Shown one piece after another: positions 8,373 to 15,991 of a DNA stretch of 50,006 nt. The DNA is from Hyphomicrobiales bacterium (lineage in GTDB: Bacteria; Pseudomonadota; Alphaproteobacteria; Rhizobiales; Rhizobiaceae). The translations under genes were made by a program, and so were the position numbers. Each line of letters begins with the position of its first letter. Within the stretch, counting starts at the first letter, position 1. The stretch covers positions 1-50,006 of the forward strand of contig UCCA01000010.1 in assembly GCA_900470805.1 (NCBI GenBank), given 5' to 3'. The notes below the pieces were generated by a model. That model had not been told where the DNA came from. It saw only the letters and a list, made by a program, of their open reading frames with translations, and did not search any database.

Positions 8373-9887
8373 TCACTGGTTCACCACTTCGATGATCCTG
8401 GCGCCGGCGAAGGTCTTTTCCTCGATGTCGGCATATTCGACCCTGACCACCTTGCCGGTCAGCGACTTCATCGCCACCGGCTTGCCGTCGCGCCCGACAG
8501 CCGTGGCAAGGATCAGGTGGTGGCCGCGCAGATCGGTGTCGCTGGCATCGAATATCTTGATGCGGTTGCGGTTGTCGCCTTCCACGCGGCCAACGATGCA
8601 GCCTGCGACGGAGGAGCGGCAGGGCATGGCGGGGCCGCCCTTGACTTCGCGGGTCGGCGTTGCGGCCGAGCGGGAGGCTTTGTCGTCGCCACGCCTGGCT
8701 TCCTGCTTGTTGTCATCATCCTTGTCGTCATTGGCCTTGGCCTGCTTGCGCGGCTTGTCGATCGCCTCGGTCGCCGGCGCCTTGGTGCGCGCGTCGGCGG
8801 TGGCCCTCGGGCCAGTGCAGGGGCCTGTCGGATCGAGCGTCTTGCCGATGCCATTCAGTGGCACGATCTTGTTGCCGATCGAGACGTTCTCGCAGATCTT
8901 GCCCTGCGGCGCGCGCTGGGCGCGGATCAGGCCGACGCCGACATTGCGGAAGGTGTTGCCGTAGACGTCATTGTTCAGCCCGTCGCGGGCGGTGTCGCCG
9001 CCAAGCCGGATGCCGGTGCCGCGCACGTTGAAGACCGTGTTGTAGCGGAAGATGTTGCCGTTGCCGCGGGAATCGAAGCCGCCGGATTCAGGGTCCTTCT
9101 GGCCGGTGCAGCTGTTGCGCTCGACGATGTTGCCGCTCGAGCCTTCCTTGATGTCGACGCACTCGTTGCCCGCGGTGTTGATGATGTTGTCGTGGATATG
9201 GTTGCGATCGGACCGATCGACAGCGGCGTCAGGCGCGCCGCGTCCGCCGAGCTGCTCGGGGGCGGTGCCGATATAGATGCCTTCGCCGTTCTTGCCGCCA
9301 TCCTCGAAGGCGAAATCGGCATGGCCGCAGGAGGTGACGCGGGAATGGGCGATCTCGTTGCCGCGCGCCTGATAGCGCAGCCGGACGCATTCGCCACCGG
9401 CATTGCGGATGTTCATGTGGAGGATCTTGAGGCCGGTCAGGGCGCGTCCCGGGCGGTTGCCGATGACGTAGATCAGCTTGTCGCGATAGCTCGCCTTGGT
9501 GTTGGCGGCCTCGAAGTGGCCATCGACGGTAAAACCGCGCAGCTGGATGAAATCATGGTTGATCTCGATCACCCGCGGCTGGCCACCGCCGCTGACAACG
9601 CTTTTGGGGGTGCCGCGAATGACGATCGGCTTGCCGGGCTCACCGTCGCGAACCGACCTGATGTCCTGAAGGTAAAGACCGGGTGACAGAACGATGGTGT
9701 CTCCGGGTTGCGCCTTGTCCAGCGCCTGCTGGATGCTCATCGCCCCGCCGGCTTGGTCAACCCTCGGACTGACGGTGATTGTTTCGGCACGGGCGAGCGA
9801 CGCGCCGGCGAGAACAGAGAGCGCGGCGAGCAGCGATGTCGTCAATCTGTGTCGGCGAAATTTGGGCTTCCCGATATCCGCAGGCAT
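8373..9887 (-). CDS. Secreted right-handed parallel beta-helix protein
   Basis: A 504-residue exported protein. The signal peptide ends at about residue 34 (LAGASLARA|E). Residues about 55-345 carry repeated Asn/Gly-rich rungs (for example RNHIHDNIINTAGNECVDIKEG, GNGNIFRYNTVFNVRGTGI) typical of a pectate-lyase-like beta-helix (NosD/beta_helix group). A highly charged Lys/Asp/Arg linker (about 360-410) leads to a C-terminal module of about 85 residues with IVGRVEGDNRNRIKIFDASD. I chose ATG at 9887 because AGGGAGA lies just upstream; the frame is open 48 codons further. Such folds bind or cut polysaccharide. No catalytic residues can be named, so enzymatic activity is uncertain. Confidence 0.75.
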   Translation of the reverse strand: MPADIGKPKFRRHRLTTSLLAALSVLAGASLARAETITVSPRVDQAGGAMSIQQALDKAQPGDTIVLSPGLYLQDIRSVRDGEPGKPIVIRGTPKSVVSGGGQPRVIEINHDFIQLRGFTVDGHFEAANTKASYRDKLIYVIGNRPGRALTGLKILHMNIRNAGGECVRLRYQARGNEIAHSRVTSCGHADFAFEDGGKNGEGIYIGTAPEQLGGRGAPDAAVDRSDRNHIHDNIINTAGNECVDIKEGSSGNIVERNSCTGQKDPESGGFDSRGNGNIFRYNTVFNVRGTGIRLGGDTARDGLNNDVYGNTFRNVGVGLIRAQRAPQGKICENVSIGNKIVPLNGIGKTLDPTGPCTGPRATADARTKAPATEAIDKPRKQAKANDDKDDDNKQEARRGDDKASRSAATPTREVKGGPAMPCRSSVAGCIVGRVEGDNRNRIKIFDASDTDLRGHHLILATAVGRDGKPVAMKSLTGKVVRVEYADIEEKTFAGARIIEVVNQ

Positions 9888-10215
9888 CGATATCTCCCTG
9901 GGTTTCAGCCAAGGAGGAATAGAACCACGCACGCATGTTTTATTCAATTGCTTCTTATGCGGGATGTCTGATGTAAGGCGCGGGTCCTGCACGGATGCCG
10001 CAACTGCTGAGCGGGAAAAAGTGGCCGGCATGCGGGACCTGATGGAATGCGCAATGCCGGCCCTAGATCAAGCTGGAGACGAAGGGACGATACTCTCCAG
10101 CCATCGAGCCAGTGTAACCCGATGCCACGATATCTAACGCGATGCGTCTGAACGGATGCCGAACTTCGCGTTCATATGCCGTTCACGCGGGCAACGGCGG
10201 GGTTCCGCAACAGGC
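9888..10215. other. Intergenic region between beta-helix gene and hsp20
   Basis: About 330 bases with no supportable gene. It contains the beta-helix gene's ribosome site at its left end and presumably that gene's promoter. Open frames that cross it have no ribosome sites and no recognisable protein. The hsp20 control region follows directly. Confidence 0.6.
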
Positions 10216-10244
10216 CTTGAAGTCCGAAAACGTGATCACCATCT
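10216..10244 (+). promoter_or_regulatory. Possible sigma-32 heat-shock promoter of hsp20
   Basis: CTTGAAG at 10216-10222 and CCATCT at 10239-10244, 16 bases apart, resemble the CTTG and CCCCAT-like boxes of alphaproteobacterial RpoH promoters. A start near 10251 would give a leader of about 100 bases, the usual size for a ROSE thermometer. The -10 match is imperfect. Confidence 0.45.
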
Positions 10245-10251
10245 CATGGTA

Positions 10252-10350
10252 GCGGACGCCAGAACGGGTCCGCGGAACCGTCCCGAAGCCGCCAATGATG
10301 GGGTTTCCGGGATACTTTATCGCAATCAGTCGCTTCCTCAGGAGGACATC
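10252..10350 (+). promoter_or_regulatory. ROSE-like RNA thermometer in the hsp20 leader
   Basis: The last hairpin of the leader sequesters the ribosome site: CTTCC (10333-10337) pairs with GGAGG (10341-10345) across a TCA loop, and GT (10329-10330) can pair with AC (10346-10347), leaving C and G bulged. The segment TCGCT at 10330-10334 matches the conserved U(U/C)GCU anti-ribosome-site motif of ROSE elements. These melt at heat-shock temperature in rhizobial small heat-shock genes. The upstream leader is GC-rich enough for additional stems, but I did not fold it. Confidence 0.7.
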
Positions 10351-10818
10351 ATGCGTCACGTAGACTTTACCCCGCTTTACCGCTCCACGGTCGGTTTCGA
10401 CCGCCTGTTCACCATGCTCGACAGCCTGGGCCAGCCCGACCAGGGCCAGACCTATCCGCCCTACAATATCGAGCGGACCGGTGAGAACACCTATCGTATC
10501 ACCATGGCCGTTGCCGGTTTCGACGAGACCGAAATCTCGATCGAGGCACAGGCCCATGCCCTGACCGTCAAGGGTGAGAAGAGCGAAGACAATGCCGAAG
10601 GCGGCGAATTCCTCTATCGCGGCATTGCCAAGCGCACCTTCGAGCGTCGCTTCCAGCTCGCCGACCATGTCGAGGTGACGGCTGCTTCGCTGAAGAACGG
10701 CCTGCTCCACATCGACCTGCTTCGCAGCATTCCCGAAGCCATGAAGCCGCGGAAGATCGCGATCGCCGCCGAACCGGTGAGCGCGCCGAAGTCGATCGAG
10801 GCTCAAGTCACCAACTAA
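10351..10818 (+). CDS. Hsp20 / alpha-crystallin family small heat-shock protein
   Basis: A 155-residue ATP-independent holdase of the IbpA/Hsp20 class. An N-terminal arm (MRHVDFTPLYRSTVGFDRLF) precedes the alpha-crystallin domain at about 37-135, with NIERTGENTYRITMAVAGF, the GIAKRTFERRFQLADHVEV core and KNGLLHIDL; a short tail follows. It should coat unfolding proteins during heat stress and pass them to DnaK/ClpB. The ATG at 10351 follows AGGAGGACATC; the longer open frame to 10156 is leader sequence. Expression is probably controlled by the heat-shock sigma factor and the thermometer described above. Confidence 0.93.
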   Translation: MRHVDFTPLYRSTVGFDRLFTMLDSLGQPDQGQTYPPYNIERTGENTYRITMAVAGFDETEISIEAQAHALTVKGEKSEDNAEGGEFLYRGIAKRTFERRFQLADHVEVTAASLKNGLLHIDLLRSIPEAMKPRKIAIAAEPVSAPKSIEAQVTN

Positions 10819-10846
10819 CCGATCCTCCAGGATTTGGCAGATGAAG

Positions 10847-10874
10847 CGGCGCTCCGAAAGGGGCGCCGTTTTTT
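10847..10874 (+). terminator. Rho-independent terminator of hsp20
   Basis: A nine-base-pair stem CGGCGCTCC/GGGGCGCCG with GAAA loop is followed by six T residues, about 30 bases after the hsp20 stop codon. Confidence 0.9.
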
Positions 10875-10878
10875 GTTG

Positions 10879-11298
10879 TCAAATAGGCAAGGAACGCAAC
10901 TTGCTACTTCTGTTTATCGGGACCTCGTGCATGGACGGCGTTTGAAGCAGTCTAACAATTTGCATGATTTCCGGCCATCGCCATACCAAGATGGACGCGA
11001 CCTGATGGAGTGGTGTCTTCTGGTAAGCCGGCGCCAGAATAAAACCATGGAGGCCCGCCGATCTGAGCGCGGCCCTCTCGGCGGAGTTTTTGAGAATCCG
11101 CGCGTCTCCGGAAAAGAATATCCACTCATCGTTGGATTTCCGTAGAAAGTCTATCCATTCGACATCTGTAGAATTACGTCCATTCGGCAAGCCGTCGAGA
11201 TGGCGAATGTGGACGGCAGCATGTCCTTCGTGCTCGATGAATCCATTCAGAGTGTTGGCGAAGACAGGCGACGTGCAGTTGTCGAAGAAGACGTTCAC
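10879..11298 (-). CDS. PIN-like toxin of a VapBC45-type module
   Basis: A 139-residue PIN-like protein. The N-terminal MNVFFDNCTSP carries the first acidic residue (D6), TDVEWIDFLR a central one, and FFSGDARIL the distal Asp, matching the VapC45/DUF5615-like branch of PIN nucleases rather than ordinary VapC. Such toxins are metal-dependent RNases. The start codon overlaps the antitoxin stop by four bases (ATGA), so the two are translated together. The gene is convergent with hsp20 and ends just past its terminator. The target RNA is unknown. Confidence 0.7.
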   Translation of the reverse strand: MNVFFDNCTSPVFANTLNGFIEHEGHAAVHIRHLDGLPNGRNSTDVEWIDFLRKSNDEWIFFSGDARILKNSAERAALRSAGLHGFILAPAYQKTPLHQVASILVWRWPEIMQIVRLLQTPSMHEVPINRSSKLRSLPI

Positions 11299-11996
11299 GC
11301 TGCCAGCCGTTGTTCCATCATGGTTTCGAACTCGACAGCGTTTCTGACTGACGTTTCCGGGACACCATAGGCACGAGCGGCAGCTTTGGTGTCGCCAATT
11401 TGGCGGGCTGCCGCAGCCAGAACCGCGGTCGGTACACTGGACTGGGCGTCGATCGGTTGGCCGAAGGAACGGGCGGGGTCGACAACAACATCAAGTCGGC
11501 GTCCGCCTGGCCACCAAGTGAGCGGATTTCCATCCTCGCTGAAATCGACTGTTTTCAAAAGCGGATCGATGATCCCGTTGAATTCAAACTGCCGACGAAA
11601 GAGATTGAGCAACTGCTCGCGCTGCTCGCCGTTCTCATCTTCTTTGATGATATGCAGAAAAATCTCGCGCCCGTCCGTCCTAAAGCGGTTTGTGGAGAGC
11701 GGGCGATCTTCGCCAATTACTTCTTTTGCAACAGCGATAGCTGCACGAACGCGGATCGCCGAAACCCCTCGTCTGATGAAGGCGTCTGCGACACGGGTTT
11801 CCATTAAGTCACGGAAGCTCAGGAATACCCTGTCATCACCAAGCGAGACCTCCGATGCCCACAAGGGTGGATAAAACTTGTTCTGGATGTAATGACCTCG
11901 CAACCAGCGCGAGATTTTCGCCGGTGCGACACGGAGCAGCCTTCCCGCTTCCGCAGGTGTATACAGGCCCAATCCGATCAAATTTCCATCGCTCAT
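11295..11996 (-). CDS. VapB45-like antitoxin with MerR-type HTH and DUF433-like C-terminus
   Basis: A 233-residue DNA-binding protein. The N-terminal LYTPAEAGRLLRVAPAKISRWLRGH is a MerR/excisionase-like helix-turn-helix. The C-terminal segment (about 190-225, LAAAARQIGDTKAAARAYGVPETSVRNAVEFE) resembles DUF433, a domain found in VapB45-type antitoxins. Paired with the overlapping PIN gene it should neutralise the toxin and repress the operon. The start is uncertain: ATG at 11996 sits almost at the predicted transcript start, so the message may be leaderless; GTG at 12011 would lie inside the promoter and is unlikely. Confidence 0.65.
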   Translation of the reverse strand: MSDGNLIGLGLYTPAEAGRLLRVAPAKISRWLRGHYIQNKFYPPLWASEVSLGDDRVFLSFRDLMETRVADAFIRRGVSAIRVRAAIAVAKEVIGEDRPLSTNRFRTDGREIFLHIIKEDENGEQREQLLNLFRRQFEFNGIIDPLLKTVDFSEDGNPLTWWPGGRRLDVVVDPARSFGQPIDAQSSVPTAVLAAAARQIGDTKAAARAYGVPETSVRNAVEFETMMEQRLAA

Positions 11997-11999
11997 AGG

Positions 12000-12030
12000 C
12001 TTATAATTCACTTCGAAGAATCGGTGTCAA
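12000..12030 (-). promoter_or_regulatory. Promoter and palindrome of the VapBC45-like pair
   Basis: Minus strand TTGACA (12030-12025) and TTATAA/TATAAG (12006-12000) are 18-19 bases apart. The spacer holds the perfect 8-bp palindrome CTTCGAAG (12011-12018), a plausible autoregulatory operator. The expected start falls at or next to the ATG at 11996. Confidence 0.5.
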
Positions 12031-12118
12031 CACTTATGCCGTGAATGAGCAGCGTAGCTGAGATGCCGGTTCCATATCCCGTCAATATTGAGGGCCGAAA
12101 GGTTCTTCCGGCCACCAA

Positions 12119-13123
12119 TCACGCCGGGTTGGCCGCCTGCTCAACTTCGGCGGTGGTGACGCGGCGGCGGTGGGCGGCGGCGTATTTCTGGGCGATGACG
12201 GCGCAGACCATCAGCTGGATCTGGTGGAACAGCATCAAAGGCAGGACGATGGCGCCGATCGCCTGGCCGGCGAAAATGACGTTGGCCATCGGGACGCCGC
12301 TGGCGAGGCTTTTCTTGGAGCCGCAGAAGGTGATGGTGATCTGGTCGGCCTCGTTGAAGCCGAGCAGACGGCTGCCGAAGGTGGTGGCGCACAGCACGAT
12401 GGCGAGCAGTACCATGTCGGCGACGATGACGACGGCGATATCCGAGATCGAGAAGGTGTGCCACAGGCCCTCGACGACGGCGGTCGAGAAGGCGAGGTAG
12501 ACGACCATCAGGATCGAGCCGCGATCGACCGGCATCAGGAGCTTCTTCTTGGCGCGGATCCAGTCGCCGATCCAGGGCTGCAGGAGCTGTCCGAGGATGA
12601 AGGGCAGCAGCAGCTGGGTGAAGATCTGCAGCAGCGCATCCCAGGAGAATCCGCCATGGCCGCCGACCGAAAAGAGCAGACCGACGAGGAGCGGGGTCAG
12701 GAACATGCCGAAGATGTTGGATGCCGAGGCCGAGCAGATCGCAGCGGGGACATTGCCGCCCGCCATCGAGGTGAAGGCGATCGACGACTGAACCGTCGAC
12801 GGTAGGACACACAAGAAGAGAATGCCGAGATAGAGCGGGTGCGGCAGGATCGAGTCGGGCAGCAGGCCGAGGCCCATGCCGAGCAGCGGGAAGATGCCGA
12901 AAGTGGTCAACAGGATGACCAGATGCAGCCGCCAGTGCAGTAGGCCGGCGATGACGACGTCGCGCGACAGGCGTGCGCCGTGCAGGAAGAAGAGAAGCGC
13001 GATGGCAAGCGTCGTGGCAATCCCGAAGTAGTGGGCGAAGATGCCGCTTGCGGGCAGGATCGAGGCGAGAATGACCGTGCAGATCAGCAGCAGGGTGAAC
13101 GTATCGGGCAGAAAACGGCGCAT
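12119..13123 (-). CDS. Bile acid:sodium symporter family (SBF-like) transporter
   Basis: A 334-residue inner-membrane protein with about ten hydrophobic segments. It matches the SBF-like/YfeH branch of the bile acid:sodium symporter superfamily: LFFLHGARLSRD, LCVLPSTVQSSIAFTSMAGGN and FCGSKKSLASGVPMANVIF are typical. The natural substrate of this branch is not established; organic anions are likely. It is divergent from a LysR gene with an inverted repeat in the shared control region, so that regulator probably controls it. The start (MRRFLPDTF) has no strong ribosome site; the other long minus-strand frame here (to 13172) is a shadow. Confidence 0.85.
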   Translation of the reverse strand: MRRFLPDTFTLLLICTVILASILPASGIFAHYFGIATTLAIALLFFLHGARLSRDVVIAGLLHWRLHLVILLTTFGIFPLLGMGLGLLPDSILPHPLYLGILFLCVLPSTVQSSIAFTSMAGGNVPAAICSASASNIFGMFLTPLLVGLLFSVGGHGGFSWDALLQIFTQLLLPFILGQLLQPWIGDWIRAKKKLLMPVDRGSILMVVYLAFSTAVVEGLWHTFSISDIAVVIVADMVLLAIVLCATTFGSRLLGFNEADQITITFCGSKKSLASGVPMANVIFAGQAIGAIVLPLMLFHQIQLMVCAVIAQKYAAAHRRRVTTAEVEQAANPA

Positions 13124-13153
13124 GGGATGTCTCGGTCTTCGTCTTCGGATGGA

Positions 13154-13188
13154 TGCATTCTGTTTCTTCCATTATGATACAGGATGCA
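13154..13188. promoter_or_regulatory. Inverted repeat, probable LysR operator
   Basis: TGCATTCTGT (13154-13163) and ACAGGATGCA (13179-13188) form an inverted repeat with one mismatch and a 15-base spacer. It lies midway between the divergent transporter and LysR genes, the usual place for a LysR-type site. Confidence 0.6.
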
Positions 13189-13214
13189 AGGAATAACAGT
13201 TATCACGAAATGGG

Positions 13215-14075
13215 ATGATGATGCTGGATCTGACCCAATTGCGCAGTTTCGTGGCGGTCGAGCAGATGGGGAGCTTCACGCTTGCCGCCGAGCGGCTGGG
13301 GCTGGGGCAATCGACCGTCAGCCAGCATATCCAGCGGCTGGAAACATCGGTCGGGCGGCGGCTTCTGGCGCGCGATACGCATAAGGTCGTGCTGACTACG
13401 GATGGCGAGGCGTTGCTGTCGCATGCGCGCGCCATGCTGGCCATAGAAGGTCAGGTGCAGTCACTGTTTACCGGCCGCAGCCTGCGCGGTCGATTGCGGC
13501 TCGGGGTTTCGGAGGATTTCGTCACCAGCCAGCTGCCCGTTGTGCTTGAGGATTTCGTGCGCTCGCATCCCTCCGTCGATCTGGAATTGACGGTGGCGCT
13601 GTCGGGCACGCTCTACGAGATGCAGGATAACGGCGAGATCGACCTGGTGCTGGCGAAACGCCGGTTGGGCGATGCGCGTGGCCGGCTGGTCTATCGCGAG
13701 CCGCTGGTGTGGTTGGCGCGCGATCCCGAACACATACTGAGCGTCGCACCGCTGCCGCTGATCGCCTTTCCACCGCCGAGCGTCACACGCGCGATTTCGC
13801 TGGAGGCGCTGGGGCGACAACAGATCGCCTGGCGGATCGTCTGCACCTGCGGCAGCCTGAGCGGCCTGACGGCGGCGGCGCGCGCCGGCATGGGCGTGCT
13901 GGTGCAGCCGCGCAGCATGGCGCCATCGGGGCTTCGGGAGATCGGCAAGGGCAAGCTGCCGGTGCTGGAGGATGTCGAGTTCGTGCTGGTGCCGCGCAAG
14001 GGCGCCGATCAGGCGCTGGTATCGGCGCTGTCGGACGATATCCTCGCGAAAGTCCGGAGCCTGCGGTCGAGTTGA
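13215..14075 (+). CDS. LysR-family transcriptional regulator
   Basis: A 286-residue regulator with an N-terminal winged helix-turn-helix (about 3-62, LTQLRSFVAVEQMGSFTLAAERL, then STVSQHIQRLE) and a substrate-binding effector domain (about 90-280, beginning LRGRLRLGVSEDF). It is divergent from the SBF-like transporter with a 10-bp-arm inverted repeat between them, so it probably controls that gene and itself. The inducer is unknown. Three consecutive ATG codons at 13215, 13218 and 13221 leave the exact start open, and no strong ribosome site favours one of them. Confidence 0.88.
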   Translation: MMMLDLTQLRSFVAVEQMGSFTLAAERLGLGQSTVSQHIQRLETSVGRRLLARDTHKVVLTTDGEALLSHARAMLAIEGQVQSLFTGRSLRGRLRLGVSEDFVTSQLPVVLEDFVRSHPSVDLELTVALSGTLYEMQDNGEIDLVLAKRRLGDARGRLVYREPLVWLARDPEHILSVAPLPLIAFPPPSVTRAISLEALGRQQIAWRIVCTCGSLSGLTAAARAGMGVLVQPRSMAPSGLREIGKGKLPVLEDVEFVLVPRKGADQALVSALSDDILAKVRSLRSS

Positions 14076-14241
14076 ATTGGCGGTGCAATCGAGAACATCG
14101 GGTGCGCCTGCCAAGACGTTAACGAATTGCCTAGGATTTTAAGCATCTCTCAACCCTGTCGGTTAGGCTTCTGGTTACCTCGCGCTCCTAGTTTGGCCCT
14201 GGCTCATGGTCGACGTTCGGGGCAACAGGGAGAACGGACCA

Positions 14242-14370
14242 ATGTTATACGGAGCACTCTTCGTGTCCGGGCTGGTGGCCTGCGTGATGCTGATTGTCGT
14301 GAGTGGTCACGACGCGACGACGACGGACAGTGGCGCGCCACCTTCCGCCGTCATGCTGCATCAGAATTAG
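14242..14370 (+). CDS. 42-residue single-span membrane peptide
   Basis: A short open frame with a good ribosome site (AGGGAGAA about eight bases upstream of ATG 14242). The product starts MLYGALFVSGLVACVMLIVV, one strongly hydrophobic segment, followed by a polar Thr/Asp/Ser/Pro tail ending in MLHQN. It would be a small inner-membrane peptide with its C-terminus outside or in the periplasm. It fills the gap between the LysR gene and the convergent threonine aldolase gene and ends 12 bases from that gene's stop. I recognise no family; support is the ribosome site and composition only. Confidence 0.5.
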   Translation: MLYGALFVSGLVACVMLIVVSGHDATTTDSGAPPSAVMLHQN

Positions 14371-14382
14371 CGATACTGGCGA

Positions 14383-15432
14383 TCAGGACGCCAGGCAGCC
14401 GAGAAACCCATCGACATCCGCCTCTTCAGTGGCAAAGCTGGTGACGAGGCGGATGAGGGTCTCGTTTTCATCAACCAATTCCGGCGTCGCTGCCGGTATC
14501 GGCCATTCGTAGAATTTCGCGCCTTTATCCTCGGCTGTCTTTGCCGCGGTCTTGGGGATCACGGCGAATACCTCGTTCGATGCCGTCGGCCATGCCAGGC
14601 GGGCCGAGTTGCTGGCGCCGATGCCGGCGCGCAAACGGTCGGCCATGCCGTTGGCGTGGCGGGCGAGGCCGAGCCAGAGATCATCTTCCAGATAGGCGTC
14701 GAACTGGGCGGAGATGAAGCGCGACTTGGAGAACAGCTGGGCGGCGCGCTTGCGGATAAAGGGCATTTCGCTCGCCTGCTCCGGATTGAAGAAGACGATC
14801 GCTTCGGCGCACCAGCAGCCGTTCTTGGTGCCGCCGAAGGAGAGCATGTCGATGCCGCGCTTCCATGTCATCTCGGCCGGGCTGGCGTCGAGCGCCACCA
14901 GCGCATTGGCAAAGCGCGCACCGTCCATGTGGAGCGGCAGGTTGTTCGCCTTGGCGATGGCGGAGATCGCGTCGATCTCGTCGAGCGAGTAGACCGTGCC
15001 GATCTCGGTGGCCTGGGTGATGGTGACCGCGGTGGCGCGGCCATGATGCACGGCGTTTTGTGGGAAGCCGGCAATCGCCTTGGCGAGCTTTGCAGGATCG
15101 ATCTTGCCGGCCTCTCCATCGACGGGCGCCAGCCGGGCGCTGCTGAAGAACTCCGGCGCGCCGCATTCATCGGCGATCACATGGGCTTCGGAATGACAGA
15201 AGGAGATGCCGCCGGGGCGCTGGACGCTGGCAAGCGACAGCGAGTTGGCGGCGGTGCCCGTCGCCACGAAGAAGACCGAGACGTCGCGCTCGAAGATTTC
15301 GGCAAACCGCGCCTCGACGTGGCGATCAAGATCACTGTTGCCGTAGGCGGCTGCGAAACCTGTGGATTCCCGCAGCAGGCGTTCGGCGATGGAGCGGTGG
15401 GCGCCGGCCCAGTTATCGGAAGCAAAAAACAT
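14383..15432 (-). CDS. Low-specificity L-threonine aldolase family protein
   Basis: A 349-residue PLP enzyme of the threonine aldolase/beta-eliminating lyase fold type I group. Landmarks are FASDNWAGAH at the N-terminus, TGTAANSLSL for phosphate binding, HMDGARFANA with Asp170, and Lys203 in LSFGGTKNGCW as the Schiff-base lysine. It splits L-threonine or allo-threonine into glycine and acetaldehyde. I chose ATG at 15432 (MFFASDN); the frame is open to 15498 but homologues start here. The ribosome site is weak. It is transcribed away from gltB. Confidence 0.88.
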   Translation of the reverse strand: MFFASDNWAGAHRSIAERLLRESTGFAAAYGNSDLDRHVEARFAEIFERDVSVFFVATGTAANSLSLASVQRPGGISFCHSEAHVIADECGAPEFFSSARLAPVDGEAGKIDPAKLAKAIAGFPQNAVHHGRATAVTITQATEIGTVYSLDEIDAISAIAKANNLPLHMDGARFANALVALDASPAEMTWKRGIDMLSFGGTKNGCWCAEAIVFFNPEQASEMPFIRKRAAQLFSKSRFISAQFDAYLEDDLWLGLARHANGMADRLRAGIGASNSARLAWPTASNEVFAVIPKTAAKTAEDKGAKFYEWPIPAATPELVDENETLIRLVTSFATEEADVDGFLGCLAS

Positions 15433-15991
15433 CGGAAAATACCTAGGGAAAAAGCTGCGGGGGCGGGTTCGGAGCGAGAGACTAATGCAAAGCTTCACCG
15501 GATCAAGCGGTGCAGGCGCAACCCATCACAAAAATTGAATTCCGCAATCAAGAAACAAGATAATATGCATCGGCGTAATTTTATGTCGCCATTGCTGATG
15601 TTTCAGCAACTTTGCGTCGATCGTCGGCGTTTTTTTAGATTCCGGCTCTTGCGAAGCCCTCAGGTTTCTGGCATAGAACCAGTGAATTAGGACAGGGTTG
15701 CTGTCCTATCTTGGCCACTACGGCCGAAGAGGCGCCGAAACACCTTACACTCTTGGGGTTTCACGCTATAGTTCACCGAGCGCGGATCATGTCTGTCGCA
15801 CGGAACGCATGGCAGGCGCGGAGCGCAACGGTCGGTTTGTCGGGAAAGCCTCTCTTTTCCCCGGGAAAGCCTGCCGCCGGCGACCGGATCTTCGATAATG
15901 CAACAGCGCTGTCACGCGCCGAACCTAAGATCAGGGACGGTGTGCGACGAAGAGCCGCCCGCAGGTGACGGGCTCTGACAGGAGGAAGACG
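15433..15991. other. Long control region upstream of gltB
   Basis: About 560 bases with no supportable gene. It holds the aldolase promoter on the left, a 7-bp inverted repeat AGGACAG-N5-CTGTCCT (15689-15707), and a candidate gltB promoter at 15744-15772. The rest (15780-15980) would be a roughly 210-base gltB leader. I recognised no riboswitch in it. Confidence 0.5.
15744..15772 (+). promoter_or_regulatory. Candidate gltB promoter
   Basis: CTTACA (15744-15749) and TATAGT (15767-15772) are separated by 17 bases, a fair housekeeping promoter. It predicts transcription from about 15779. An inverted repeat 37 bases upstream (15689-15707) could be a regulator site. Confidence 0.45.

Noticed and set aside
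10156..10350. 65-codon N-terminal extension of Hsp20
   Set aside because: This region is the leader with the thermometer; AGGAGG lies immediately before the ATG at 10351.
12141..13172. Arginine/histidine-rich 343-codon frame over the transporter gene
   Set aside because: It is a +1 shadow of the SBF-like coding frame, without hydrophobic or domain logic.
15661..15720. Sigma-54 promoter upstream of gltB
   Set aside because: TGGCATAG resembles the -24 box, but no TTGC-type -12 box follows at the needed distance.
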